This document shows positions 21,750-32,307 of a stretch of DNA of 64,000 bases, one piece after another. A program made the translations under genes and the position numbers. The notes under the pieces are model-generated. The model was not told where the DNA came from and ran no database searches. It saw nothing but the letters and a program-made list of their open reading frames with translations. Position 1 is the first letter of the stretch. Every line of letters begins with the position of its first letter. The stretch comes from Pseudogymnoascus destructans (lineage: Eukaryota > Ascomycota > Leotiomycetes > Thelebolales > Thelebolaceae). The DNA is taken from contig NW_020167523.1 of assembly GCF_001641265.1 (NCBI RefSeq), positions 1,724,592-1,788,591 of the forward strand, read 5' to 3'.

Positions 21750-22322
21750 ATGGTGCTCTCATTCATCCTGATCCAAAACCGGCAGTGCGTCCCCCACCCC
21801 CCCTCCTTTCCTCCCCCGAAACCCGCCGCACACCCAGCTAACCAACCCCCCCGGCTCCCCAGAGGCAAGACCCGCCTAGCGAAATGGTACGCCCCATACA
21901 CCGACGCCGACAAGATCAAGCTCAAGGGCGAGGTGCACCGTCTCATCGCGCCGCGGGACCAGAAGCACCAGTCGAATTTCGTGGAGTTCCGACAGCATCG
22001 GGTCGTGTATCGGCGGTATGCGGGGCTGTTCTTCTGCGTCTGCGTGGATGCGAATGATAATGAGCTGGCGTACCTGGAGGCTATACACTTCTTTGTTGAG
22101 GTGCTGGATAGCTTCTTTGGGAATGTGTGTGAGCTGGATTTGGTGTTTAATTTTTACAAGGTGAGTGCGCTGGAATATGAGGCGGGGGGGAAGGGGATTG
22201 GGCTAATTTGAGGGGGCTAGGTGTATGCGATTCTCGATGAGGTGTTCCTTGCCGGTGAGATTGAGGAGACGAGCAAACAGGTTGTGTTGACGAGGCTGGA
22301 ACATCTGGATAAATTGGAGTAA
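21750..22322 (+). CDS. APS2: AP-2 clathrin adaptor complex, sigma subunit
   Basis: Exons 21750-21784, 21863-22160 and 22221-22322 encode 144 residues, the normal length. The start MVLSFILIQNRQ is joined over a 78-nt intron (GTGCGT donor) to GKTRLAKWYAPYTDADKIKL, giving the invariant QNRQGKTRLAKWY. RRYAGLFFCVCVDANDNELA, FVEVLDSFFGNVCELDLVFN and, after a 60-nt intron, VYAILDEVFLAGEIEETSKQ are all diagnostic of AP-2 sigma rather than AP-1 or AP-3. The protein is the small chain of the heterotetramer at the plasma membrane that recognises dileucine cargo for clathrin endocytosis. No damage seen. Confidence 0.97.
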
Positions 22323-22736
22323 AGAGCGGGTTGTGATACGTGTGGTGGTGCACAGTGCCTGGCATGGCATGGCGGAGAATGGGATGTCCAGGGATGGAAC
22401 AGGTTACACTATTGCATGGCAAGGCGTTCTGGGGTACATACTTGCTGATATGAAACGGCAAATTTACAATGAGAATGTGATATTCGAGGATAACGTATCA
22501 TTTGTTGTTCGTAGTAGGATAATGATGCTAAGTGTCTCCGAACATCCCTTCTCCCAACGCATCCCACGACGGATGCCACTGTTTATAGTCCTCTAAATGC
22601 ATGCCAGCATCCCCAGTCTTCAAAACGCCTGCTAATATCACCCACTTGAACGTATGCCCGCAGTCACTTGAACGTATGCTGGTGTTTACAACCTTTTAAG
22701 CGCTTGCTAATATCTATAGTCTCTTAAAGCCTGCTA
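22323..22736. other. Intergenic stretch with degenerate direct repeats
   Basis: No gene. From about 22590 to 22760 there are degenerate repeats: GCCTGCTAATATC-like and CTCTTAAA/CTCTAAAT motifs recur three or four times, and CACTTGAACGTATGC occurs twice (near 22643 and 22664). Confidence 0.45.
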
Positions 22737-23153
22737 CTATCCGTAGTCCTCTAAATAGTCGGCATGCTGCACAACTGTTTCAACAGACGCCTTAAGACCC
22801 GTAGCAAAGCACGTCACCGGATCACATATCAATCCATTGAAGCGGTCCTCTTCAAAACCAACTCTTTCCTTCCACCAAACCAACCAATCTTCTGCTCTTG
22901 CCCCCTCTGCATTGAATAGCCCGACACTAACATCAATGAGCTCCGGCCGGTCAGTGTTGTGCCAGAATATAGTCGCTCCACACCTAGGACAGAACTCGCG
23001 GGTAACGCCGGGCGAGCTGCTGTAGCTGCGTAGGATGCCCCCCTACGCATCGATCTCAATACTGGTACTATTGCCAAATCCACGAAGAGGAAGAACTTTA
23101 ATGAGGCCGTTGATCCTGTTACAATGACAGGAGATAGTAATGGGCCCCTCTAA
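22737..23153 (-). pseudogene. GFA/CENP-V-type zinc-binding enzyme, broken
   Basis: One frame reads EGPITISCHCNRINGLIKV, then NSTSIEIDA, a TAG stop (23043-23045), then GVTREFCPRCGATIFWHNTD, VSVGLFNAEGARAEDWL and a C-terminal ETVVQHADYLEDYG, about 138 codons. SCHC and FCPRCGATIFW are the zinc-ligand motifs of the glutathione-dependent formaldehyde-activating (GFA) domain, and the length suits a single GFA domain. The codon before EGP is TTA where an ATG would be expected, so the start also seems lost. One nonsense codon and no start make it a probable recent pseudogene. An alternative is an unusual short protein starting downstream. Confidence 0.72.
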
Positions 23154-23747
23154 ATCAAAAACGGCTCGTCAATCTTCTTAAATAACTTGACTGGCTGTGG
23201 GAGCTCCGGCGGAGCGTCATTTGACAGAGACATCGGAAAAGCCGTATGAGAAGTCCTTTGGCGGCAACAATACTGGAACCCAGAACTGGAATCCCGAAGA
23301 CAGTATGTAGATACACCAGAAAGCGTGCTGCAAAAATGAGACGACGGAGACAGTGGCTATATGTACATGGTGAGGAGAGAGGGGAAGAGCGAACAAGAAA
23401 GCCTCGAGATAAGCCCAACGCGGAATTACGGGCAAGTACGAGTTGCGAGTTTCTGTATGCAACGCCAATCAGTTCCACCACCCGTGATTATTTATTTCCA
23501 CCAGTTGCGAGCACGAAGAACCAGAAGGAACCAGATACTCCGAAACTGTGTGGATTTAGATATAGCAATTGCGTAATTCCATGATCCCGCAAGACTAGCT
23601 AACTGAGAATAAAGAGGTCTTGTAACTTTGATCGCAACCTGGTGGGGAGTCTTCAGGGACTAGCAACTGCGAACCACCTGCCAGAACAACCTAAAATTGA
23701 CCGCCAATATAGTGTGATAAGCGCCAACTATCATCCATCCCATCACC
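23154..23747. other. Intergenic region, nothing recognised
   Basis: About 590 bp between the GFA remnant and the 3' end of the next minus-strand gene. Open frames here show no recognisable family and lack intron support. Confidence 0.5.
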
Positions 23748-26258
23748 TTACTCTGATGGTGTCTCCGGGCTACTGTATGCTATCTCAGCGTCTGACTTGA
23801 CATCGGAGTCGCTCATTTCCACAGCGTCTGCGTCTGGCAGATTGGCCACTGGCACCTAAAAACATGAGATTCTGGTTAAAAAATGTCGAGGATCTGTAAC
23901 TTACCTTCCTCAAGCTCGGAAGAATTAGAGCCTCCCGAAGACCCAGCCCAGTAATCTCGAGATGAGCACCATCCGTCGTCTGGGCTCGAGATAGGTTCTC
24001 TGCAATGAGTAAATTAGCATGGAGGTCCGAAATGGGATAAAGCCAACGTACAACTCATTGTTAGATCGTTGGACTTCGGCTTCTGCCTCCTTGTCCTCGG
24101 ATTCTGCCTCCTCGTCTTCGGATTCTGCCTCCTTGTCCTCGGATTCTGCCTCCTCGTCTTCGGATTCTGCCTCTTCGTCCTCACCATCAATATCACTACC
24201 CGAGATCTCCTCAACCATTGTATCGTTTTCACTTGAATTGCTTGTATTACTATCGAGAGATTCTTCCAAGCGCTTGGCATTGTCAAGAAGATCCCACATG
24301 TGAAGTGCATTGAGGCGCTTCACCCTGCCGAGACCAAGCGTACGGAAATCAAGGCCATCACCATCCGACATGTCTCCCTCAAAACTGTCCATATCGCCAG
24401 AAGAGTAATTTTCGAGCTTGGTGCGTTTAGAGCAATCGCCCATATTCTCCGTATGATCGATGGGGTCTGGACTTCTGGACCGCTTCAATCGAGGCCTGGC
24501 ATTGCCAATCTCATTGATAAGTGGAGCTGCATATCGTAACGCCTCTTTGTCGACGGGCTCTTCTTCGCCGTAAAAATTCTTTGCTAGAGCATTGTAATGG
24601 GTTGGATTCTCCAGTTTGCTTCTTTGCTTTATAATCTCATCGGTGAGCTTTTCCAACCACATCCCAGTGAAAGCATCCCCTTGGTCCTGTTCCCACATCA
24701 TACGTTCCTCATCATTTAAATATCCGTTTTTTCTCTCATCATTTTGTCGAACTGGAGAAAATACTGGGATTTTTGGCTTATCAAATGATGCTCCCTTATG
24801 GCGGCTGAACTCGGGGCTCGAGTTGTTGGTAGACTCGTATCTTGAGAGGCGCCCATCATCCCTGAGCGTTCTGTCTGGGCGTCGAAACCCATCGTTTTCA
24901 TCGCCAATGTGCCCCCAGCGTGAAATATGTCCGTGTTTAGTTGCAACGGACTTTTCAATTCGACTTTCGTTCTTGTCAGCCCTTCTGTTGTAGAATTTGT
25001 CAGGTCCGTTGATTTGCCTTTCCCGAAGGCGGCTTGCTGGATGCTTGCTATGCACCCTAGGGTTGAAAAGCACCACAAAGAGTGAAGTTTTGCGTGATGT
25101 TTCATTGTCGTCTTTCAAGTAGGAGGGCAGGTGTCCCAAAGCCTTGTCCCTGAGATATTTGGATGGGAACCACACAACCACATTGGATTTACTCAGCCGT
25201 TCGACGCCGACAATGTTCGAAATATCTCTTTCCCTGAAGAGCCTTTCCACATCTTTCCTCAAATATCTCCCAGTATTCATGAAGTAAAGGCCTACTTCTT
25301 CCGGTTCATCTTTATTGCCACCAAGCCGCCTCGATGTTTTCTCAGGGCTGGCTGCATGTCCACTGCTCGTATCGATATCTGACCATTGCTTAGTTCCTCT
25401 GCCTGCGTATATTCTAACAAGCGGGCGTGTAAGGTCTTTGTCTTTCCGGGCCTTCAAGTCATCTGGAAGCAGGTCATAAGCCCGGTCCCTGTCTTCAATT
25501 GTCCGAAAATGCACAGTTCTGTTTGTCAACCACGCCTCTAGTCGCGTGACGGTATGCCGATAATCAGGATGGAAGATTTCTACCACTTCATTATTTGAGT
25601 AGTTCCCAACATTCATAACGAACAGACCAATTGTGCCACCCGGTGCACTTGCACGGACCGACGAATTGTTGGGCGAGGACAAATAGTGCTTCGCTGGAGA
25701 CTTGGCGGCCTCGTGCGTTTTGGGTTCTGGTCCTCTATGAGCACGTCTGGATTCCTCAGGTACATGGCGATCTCCCTTTCTCAAAGGAGGGGCAGATGGA
25801 GGGCTTCTAGCACTATGAGGTCTTAAATCCATATTGTATGCAGTCTCCAACTCATCTATGGTTGGTGGGTATCTTGGATTCACCTCGGTTTTTGAGTCGT
25901 GAAACGGGCCATGAGTCCTTTTCCAATGCTCAACCCCAAGAACCAGGTCTTTGAGTCTGATATCTCTGGCTTTCAAGCTCTGAGTCCATTGCATGACGAC
26001 GTTCTTCCAGTTGTAGTTGATTGTTGTCTGTGGTGCACGGCGTTGGGCCTCGAGCCATCTCAAGTATGCTTCAAACGTCCTTGCAAACGAGAACTTTCCC
26101 AGGTTCTTGTTGAAGGTGCTCAGCAGTGTCTGGGCCAGCTCACCAGAAGATAGGTGCTCTGGATTGGAGTGTAACTTTTTTACTATTTTCTCTTCGCTTT
26201 TGCTTAGAGAACTGGATGATATCGAGGCTCGTTTCGGGACTGGTGTAACGGGATCCAT
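23748..26258 (-). CDS. Acidic protein with two RRM-like segments, function unknown
   Basis: Exons 26258-24052, 23999-23905 and 23848-23748 encode 800 residues; introns are 52 nt (GTACGT) and 56 nt (GTAAGT). I do not recognise the family. The first ~130 residues are helical with aromatic spacing (FARTFEAYLRWLEAQRR). Two similar segments, TIGLFVMNVGNYSNNEVVEI and VGLYFMNTGRYLRKDVERLF, each followed by a V.R.EAW..NR / VERLSKSN strand and then an LP..LK end, look like a diverged pair of RRM-type folds. A charged linker follows, then a tandem 7-residue repeat (EDEEAES/EDKEAES, five copies), and an acidic Ser-rich tail. An RNA-binding role is only a guess. The second acceptor was chosen because it continues the acidic frame VANLPDADAVEMSDSDVK. 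Confidence 0.7.
24078..24182. repeat. 21-bp coding minisatellite
   Basis: Five tandem copies of a 21-bp unit (GGATTCTGCCTCCTCGTCTT and variants), alternating two versions that encode EDEEAES and EDKEAES on the minus strand. Copy number changes would keep the frame. Confidence 0.85.
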
Positions 26259-26984
26259 CTTGCTTCGATTGTCCGACTGATGTCAAACTGGCCCGCCTGA
26301 GGTCCAGTATGGAAACAGCAATTGGATAAAATTGAGAGAGATAAGGTGATTGATGAAGAGAAATGAGTAGTAGAACGTGGGTAGTAAAAGGTGGTTGGGT
26401 TTGTTGTTGAAGGTAGGTGAATTTGACTGGGACAAAGGTGGCTGATTGTTGGTCTCAGTTCTTCAAAGGGAAGTCGCCAAACTTATAACCCACGGCTACA
26501 CCCAACACTCAAAAGTAGGCTGTCGTTGCAATAAAAGATTACAATTGTAATAGAAAGTCCACCACATCCTGGTTTAAATGTGCCCCGGGAATTGTTGTGT
26601 TTTTCTCTGCCAGATGGGCTCCCATGTTGTGGGATATCTGACCCAAGTCTCACTTATGCCCATTGGAACAAACAGAACCACACACTCAAGAAACACAAAA
26701 TATTCATATCAGAGCACATAAATAAACCAGCTCCCTCCTTTTCTCCGGAAATAAGAGTGTAATAGGAATTTACAAAATAGAGGCTACATATGTACCATAT
26801 AACGCAAATAATACTGCATAGCTTCATAATTGGCCGGCAGAACATGCAAAGCGCCTGGGCACACTGGCTTCACTTCGAAATCAAACGGGTCAATTTGATC
26901 ATCACTTGATTAGTTTAACGATTCTGTGACGACGAGCTGGTTTCAGGGCTAAATCGCTATCGATATATACTATATACGCCATAA
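26259..26984. other. Intergenic region, promoter of the RRM-like gene
   Basis: About 725 bp. It should include the promoter of the minus-strand gene ending upstream and the 3' region of the FUSC gene. No gene seen. Confidence 0.5.
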
Positions 26985-29900
26985 TTACTTGCCCTTCCTA
27001 CTCTCTTCCTCCTCAATGCTCTGTTTGCTACGGATCCTCTCCAACTCCTCCTCAATCCTCTTGGATCTAACCCTCCGCAACGACATCGGCAGCTCTGCAT
27101 TCGCCAGCTTCGCGCTAATCTGCTCGCCACCCTCAGTATTGACGATGCTGCCCAGTCTAGTGTTCCTTCTCTTCCTCACCCCAGGCTCCAATTTCTCAGC
27201 CACTTTATCCGCCATCTCGGCTTCCTGGGATTGCCCGCTTCGGCGTCTTTGTGGAGCTTGGCTGGGTTCGGTCTCTTGCCGACCGCGTTTTTCTTCCTCA
27301 ATTAGTGTTTCACGCTCTTCGGCTTGCCCGCTCTCTTTGATTTTTTTGATATAATCAGAGTAGGATGGCCTGGTCAAGAGCCCGCTCCGGAACTCGTTCG
27401 CACCAACCAAGAGCTTAGTAAGATCCACCAGCTCCTCTAAATACTCAATGATCTCGATCTGCCCAGCCGAGGCTGCGTTCCAAGACAGAAACTTCTGGCG
27501 CAACATCCGGCGTACCATGAGCTTCTCCATCTTCGATCGTTCCATGTTGTCTTTGCCAAGGATTGCAGGTTCATTCTCCAATACAATCTCTCGTACGCGG
27601 TTCACAACTCGAAGGTGTGCCAATCGTGCAGAAGGCAGAAACTGAGGGAGTGGCAGTTTAGTTGTAAGCGCTTCATGCACGGCGAATAGAATCAAAGTTA
27701 TGCTGCCAGCTAGGTTTCTTCGATAGGCGTAAATCTCTTCGTTAAGTTCCTCGAGAACGCCGGAGCCATACTCATTCCGTAGCTGGAGTATGTTGTCCAT
27801 TCTTTCTATGATGCGATGAAGGACGTAGAGAACCTCCTGATAAACCAGGCTAAGCCCAGCAAAAGAACCCTTCAGTCGAGGTTCCTGGTTGCAGAATGGA
27901 AGAAAAGTCGCAGCTGCTCCAAGTGCGTCCTCGGCTTTACCCATAGCGATCTCAAACCTCTCTATGACTTCTGGAGATCGCGCATCTGTGTTCTTTCCGC
28001 TCTCTACGCCATACGCCAGGCATGCCTCCATCTCCGAAATCTTTTGAATTGCTGCAGCGAGAGACTCGACAAGTCGATCCCTAGCTCGAACAGGCAATAC
28101 AGCGAATTCGATGAATATAGCAACGGCTCCACCGACCAGGAAAGCAATAAGACGCTTCAGAAAGTTGTCTACTGCACCTCCTGACAGAGTGTTGTCGACG
28201 CTTGCCAGAGCGACAATGCACATCGATATGATGCACACCATGCCCGCTTTGACGTACGTGGTTCCGAGCTGGACATATGTTGATGGAACAACCCCTATAA
28301 CCAACATAACAACTGTGATCACACGGTTTCCTTGGGAGGCTTCAAATGCGGCTAAGCCCCAGCAACAGCCGATAGTTGTCCCTACAACCCTGAGTAAAAA
28401 GACCCAAACACTGGCACCAATCACGACTTCCGTGATCAATACTAGTTGAAGGGCTGCCCATAATCCACGATTTAGGTAGTACCACGTATTCCACTTCCCA
28501 ACGAAAGCAGGCCATGTCACCAGAAGGACTGCAATACTGAGCTTTATTGCGTACTCAACATCATCCGAAGCTGCGACCGCATCGACAAAATCAGCGAGCT
28601 TGATCCGCAGACGTGCAAACCAGCTTTTTTCCTTCTCCTTGGGTTTGACCTTTTTGGTCACCTTCGGTATGGGGGGTTTCTGTGCTGGTGCCGTTTGGCC
28701 ACCAGCCTCAAGATCACCAGTCTTAACCTTTGCTCGTGTCTCATGAGGCCCTTTGTCGTCATCTTGTTGGTCTTCCTTACCCTGGCGCTTGTCTTTCCGG
28801 CCCTGTTCAGGAAGGGACAGCATATCGTGTTCTCCACCTGTGGTCAACCACTTCCGCCAGTCAATCCTTGGAGCCCACAACCTTCGTTTTTCATGGCGTT
28901 CCTGCCTCTTCTCTACCAATTTCCGTGAATGCTTCAACATTTTGCGCATGTTGGTTGCCGCCTGCCGAAGGTTAAGTATGAAGCTCGAGATCAAGAAAAT
29001 CTCCATTCTAGGTGTCACATCAACATGCGTGCTGTGAGATTCATAATATGCTGTAGCGGATTCGAGGGCGGCTGAGGCATTCTTGTCGAAATCCACAATG
29101 GAAGCTTTCATAGCGTCAATGTGGATGTCCAATTCCTCCAATTCAATTCCCTTCGGGGGGAATGCACCAGATGGGAGCTTTCGGACATCATAACAGTAGG
29201 CCAGGCAAGACGTGATAACTTCCACGCTTTTGTCGATGTTTTCTTGGAGTGAATGGAGAGGACCTTCAATTCGTTTTAGTAGGCGTCTCATGAGCTCCTC
29301 ATCCGCGGACTTTATTTCCTTCTGCGGCTTCACCATTTCCAAGTCTTCCTTCTCTCTCCTAAGCCTAGCTCTGCTTTTGCTTCTTCTACCCCTGCTTTTA
29401 CTCCTATGGGCTTTCTTCTTCTTCTTCTTCTTCTTCCAAGGCATATGTGACTCTTCTTTGTCGCTGAATTGCTCGTGACTTGATTCACCGCCCGTCTCAG
29501 AATCTTGATCAAACGAGGACCGTCTGCTCCTACTTATGCTTCCCGTAGGAGTTTTGACACCCTTAGCTCCATCACTGGCAACTTTAACGTCGTCTATGTC
29601 GCCCAGTAATGCATATTTGCTCTCACATGCACCAATTAAGGATATTGTGTTCGCAACGAGCTTCTTCATCGACGTAGCGCTGATTGGTTTCAAGTCTCGC
29701 GGCGGCAGAACGGCAAATGCTAATTCGAACATGCATTCTTGCTGTGCAGATTTGCAGCTCTCAAGTTTAGCTCGCAGCTTCGCCTTCTGATCAGTCAATG
29801 ATTTCAGCTCGATAATTGACGGAATAACAGGTTTCGGAACTTCTGCAGCAGAGGGTTCTTCTCCAGAACGCTCTCCTTCAGCTGTTTTGGCGGGGTCAAA

Positions 29901-30848
29901 GGGTTCCTCCTTTAACGGTTTTGACCGTAGAGACTTGGCTGCTTTAAGCAGCCTATGGAATAAAGATTCTTTTGGAGCTTCTAGTTCCTGGTCGCTCGTC
30001 TCAGCTTCTTCCTCATAACTGCCCCCGTCTTGTTTTACAATCGTCTCATTATTGGGTTCGAGAATGGCGACAAAGTAGCTGTTGGCGTCTCTCAAAGTGC
30101 TGACTGTCTGGCTCAGAGTCTCAATGGTGGTAATGCCCAAAAAGCTACTACTGAACTCTGGGAAAACAGTAACATTGACAATAAGTAAGATCCCTACTGC
30201 CGATAAAATTGGATAGAGGATAGCAGTGACTAATCCAACAGTAACGGCTGTAGCAGGGTTTGTCAAAGTGACGACAACGACGATGAGCATCAGAAGTACC
30301 CCCAAAAACAGCCGTGGGGTATGGGACCTCAGGTATCCATGAAACAAAACAGCCAATGTGAGGAAAACTCCCTTAATAGTAAAAGCTGCCGGTATATTGT
30401 AATGATATACCAAAGACGATAGGTAAACTCCCAACACTGACCAGGCCGCCCCAAAAAGCGTCCCAAGAATTGTCAGGATCAATGCTTCAGCCATCATGCC
30501 GAAGCGCCTCCCTGGATGGCCAAAAACGGTGGTAATAACCGCCAGATATGTAGCCTTCCCATAGACGCCAATAACGGCAGGTATCAGGGCTATTATTATG
30601 GCAATTGTCGAGGCGATAGTGTTTTTGAGCATTCTTTGCCAGAGATTGCCCGTTTGCAAATTGGCCCATATCGCCGACGCATGTTTCGCAGACCATTCCC
30701 CCACTTTATCCAATGTAGTTGGCTTCTTTTCAACAGCTTTATCGGGCTCTGCCTCGTTCTTATTCGAGTTTGGGCGTTGACTTGGCCTCGGGCTTCCTCG
30801 TGGAGCGGCCTCGGGCGAGGGTGGGCGAGCGGCGGTCATCCTGCACAC
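26985..30848 (-). CDS. Large FUSC/DUF2421-type membrane protein (ArAE-like)
   Basis: A single uninterrupted frame of 1287 codons (1284 from the second Met). Two hydrophobic blocks flank a long charged middle. The first (about residues 75-235) has TIASTIAIIIALIPAVIGVY, the HPGRRFGMMAEALILTILGT motif and further helices. The second (about 765-935) has YAIKLSIAVLLVTWPAFVGK, then WAALQLVLITEVVIGASVWV and helices ending at FIEFAVLPVRARDR. This duplicated layout with a C-terminal cytosolic helical domain is that of fungal ArAE_2/DUF2421 proteins, distant relatives of bacterial aromatic-acid exporters. A transport role is inferred; the substrate is unknown. The linker holds a poly-Lys stretch (KKKKKKKK) followed by SR-like HRSKSRGRRSKSRARLRR, probably phosphoregulated or nuclear-signal-like. 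Confidence 0.88.
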   Translation of the reverse strand: MCRMTAARPPSPEAAPRGSPRPSQRPNSNKNEAEPDKAVEKKPTTLDKVGEWSAKHASAIWANLQTGNLWQRMLKNTIASTIAIIIALIPAVIGVYGKATYLAVITTVFGHPGRRFGMMAEALILTILGTLFGAAWSVLGVYLSSLVYHYNIPAAFTIKGVFLTLAVLFHGYLRSHTPRLFLGVLLMLIVVVVTLTNPATAVTVGLVTAILYPILSAVGILLIVNVTVFPEFSSSFLGITTIETLSQTVSTLRDANSYFVAILEPNNETIVKQDGGSYEEEAETSDQELEAPKESLFHRLLKAAKSLRSKPLKEEPFDPAKTAEGERSGEEPSAAEVPKPVIPSIIELKSLTDQKAKLRAKLESCKSAQQECMFELAFAVLPPRDLKPISATSMKKLVANTISLIGACESKYALLGDIDDVKVASDGAKGVKTPTGSISRSRRSSFDQDSETGGESSHEQFSDKEESHMPWKKKKKKKKAHRSKSRGRRSKSRARLRREKEDLEMVKPQKEIKSADEELMRRLLKRIEGPLHSLQENIDKSVEVITSCLAYCYDVRKLPSGAFPPKGIELEELDIHIDAMKASIVDFDKNASAALESATAYYESHSTHVDVTPRMEIFLISSFILNLRQAATNMRKMLKHSRKLVEKRQERHEKRRLWAPRIDWRKWLTTGGEHDMLSLPEQGRKDKRQGKEDQQDDDKGPHETRAKVKTGDLEAGGQTAPAQKPPIPKVTKKVKPKEKEKSWFARLRIKLADFVDAVAASDDVEYAIKLSIAVLLVTWPAFVGKWNTWYYLNRGLWAALQLVLITEVVIGASVWVFLLRVVGTTIGCCWGLAAFEASQGNRVITVVMLVIGVVPSTYVQLGTTYVKAGMVCIISMCIVALASVDNTLSGGAVDNFLKRLIAFLVGGAVAIFIEFAVLPVRARDRLVESLAAAIQKISEMEACLAYGVESGKNTDARSPEVIERFEIAMGKAEDALGAAATFLPFCNQEPRLKGSFAGLSLVYQEVLYVLHRIIERMDNILQLRNEYGSGVLEELNEEIYAYRRNLAGSITLILFAVHEALTTKLPLPQFLPSARLAHLRVVNRVREIVLENEPAILGKDNMERSKMEKLMVRRMLRQKFLSWNAASAGQIEIIEYLEELVDLTKLLVGANEFRSGLLTRPSYSDYIKKIKESGQAEERETLIEEEKRGRQETEPSQAPQRRRSGQSQEAEMADKVAEKLEPGVRKRRNTRLGSIVNTEGGEQISAKLANAELPMSLRRVRSKRIEEELERIRSKQSIEEEESRKGK

Positions 30849-31362
30849 TTTGCGCCACGAGACGCAGGTACCTCAAAATTCTTGTTGTGTCTGTTTCAAC
30901 CTATTGATAATATTCTTGCTGTAAAGCCAGATAGACTCGATGTCCCCTCTATATCGAGAGCTGGAGGAGTTGTTAAGTTCTTGAGCCGGGTGGTAGCCAT
31001 CGTCCTCGCTGGGTCGCTAGGTCACTGTTGAACTGAGCTGTCCTAACAGGCATTCCAACTGCAGCGCATCAATACGCCATCGCTCGACGAATATGTTCGT
31101 TTTGCGTCTGGGGCAGTAAAAATCAAAGAATTGCTCGGCGTCGTCATAACATGGGGATGTTTGGTACTAAAGTAGCCTCGTCGCCGTTGCTTGACAAAGC
31201 GCCCTTGGAGCATTTTAGCGGCGAACCGCGCCTCGCCCCTCGTTCGTACTTATCAAAGTTACCCCACCACCTGTGACGACGACAATCTAGGCTTCCGCGA
31301 ATCCAACCACTTCATTTCTGTGCGAAACTGTTCCTGAAAAGCGCAACGACACTTTATTCGAC
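30849..31362. promoter_or_regulatory. Divergent promoter region, FUSC gene and IST1
   Basis: 514 bp between two divergently transcribed genes, so it must serve both promoters. No gene in it. No confident TATA box; the IST1-proximal 100 bp are C-rich. Confidence 0.55.
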
Positions 31363-32307
31363 ATGGCTCCCACTAATTCCTATATGGTTTGCTGTCCCGA
31401 CTTTTTGATCTGGTTTGCGATGCTGACGTCTGAACAGTCGAAGCTGAAGGTACAGCTGAAGTTGTCCATTGCGCGCCTTCGCATGGCCCAGCAAAAGGAT
31501 GAAGCTGTATCCAAACAATCACGGCGCTCAATGGCCCAATTATTAGAAGCTGGCAAAATCGAAAGCGCGCGTATCCGCGTCGAAGGCATCATTCGGTCGG
31601 ACATCACTTGCGAACTCTACGAGATACTCGAACTATACTGCGAGCTCCTGCTTGCGCGTGTCGGCATGATGGAAAGCTCCACCTGCGACGTGGGCTTGGA
31701 AGAGGCAGTGAAGAGCATCATGTTTGCAGCTCCAAAGATAGACATCAAGGAGATACACGTGGTCCGGGCTCTACTGACAGACAAATACGGGAAGGAGTTT
31801 GCGTTGGACGCGGCGGAGAACACGGACAACAAGGTGGCTGAGAAGGTTGTCAAGAAGCTAAGGATAGAGCCGCCCTCCGAGGCTCTTGTTAACGGATACT
31901 TGGAAGAAATAGCTAGCACGTATGGCGTTGACTGGCCGAAAGCAGAGCCTGGAACCCCTCCGAAGTATGCCGATGACGAGGACCCCTCGAGTGGCGTCCA
32001 AGCAGAGAAGGCCCTGGAGGAACCAATACCAGCAAGCAGCAGGGTGGAGGAGGAGAGGGACGCGCTGACGAAGGCCACTCCGCCGAGAGATTTCGGACCA
32101 AGCAGCCCATTAAGGGTCAACCCACCTAGCCCAAGCACGGACAACTTACACCCGCGAGTCATAGGCACCCTCGACTTGAAGCCGACACAGAAGATTGCAG
32201 ATGCAAATGCGACGAAGAAGCCTGATCTAAAGAGTAAAGGGCCCGTGGGCGGTACTATTCCCGATATTGACGAACTGGCGGCGAGGTTTGCAGCACTGAA
32301 GAAGTGA
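31363..32307 (+). CDS. IST1: IST1-like ESCRT-III regulator
   Basis: Exons 31363-31386 and 31438-32307 give 297 residues. After an 8-residue first exon the protein starts SKLKVQLKLSIARLRMAQQK and continues QSRRSMAQLLEAGKIESARI, RVEGIIRSDITCELYEILEL and YCELLLARVGMMESS. This is the helical N-terminal domain of Ist1, which binds Did2 and Vps4 and controls ESCRT-III disassembly at endosomes. The C-terminal ~100 residues are Pro/Ser-rich, ending PDIDELAARFAALKK, a likely MIT-interacting helix. The 51-nt intron has a GTTTGC donor, a CTGAC branch and a CAG acceptor, and it is in frame, so retention would insert 17 hydrophobic residues. The spliced form matches the family and is preferred. Confidence 0.92.
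   Translation: MAPTNSYMVCCPDFLIWFAMLTSEQSKLKVQLKLSIARLRMAQQKDEAVSKQSRRSMAQLLEAGKIESARIRVEGIIRSDITCELYEILELYCELLLARVGMMESSTCDVGLEEAVKSIMFAAPKIDIKEIHVVRALLTDKYGKEFALDAAENTDNKVAEKVVKKLRIEPPSEALVNGYLEEIASTYGVDWPKAEPGTPPKYADDEDPSSGVQAEKALEEPIPASSRVEEERDALTKATPPRDFGPSSPLRVNPPSPSTDNLHPRVIGTLDLKPTQKIADANATKKPDLKSKGPVGGTIPDIDELAARFAALKK

Noticed and set aside
22829..23083. 84-codon open frame within the GFA remnant
   Set aside because: It lies in a different frame from the zinc-motif reading and has no family resemblance; it is a shadow.
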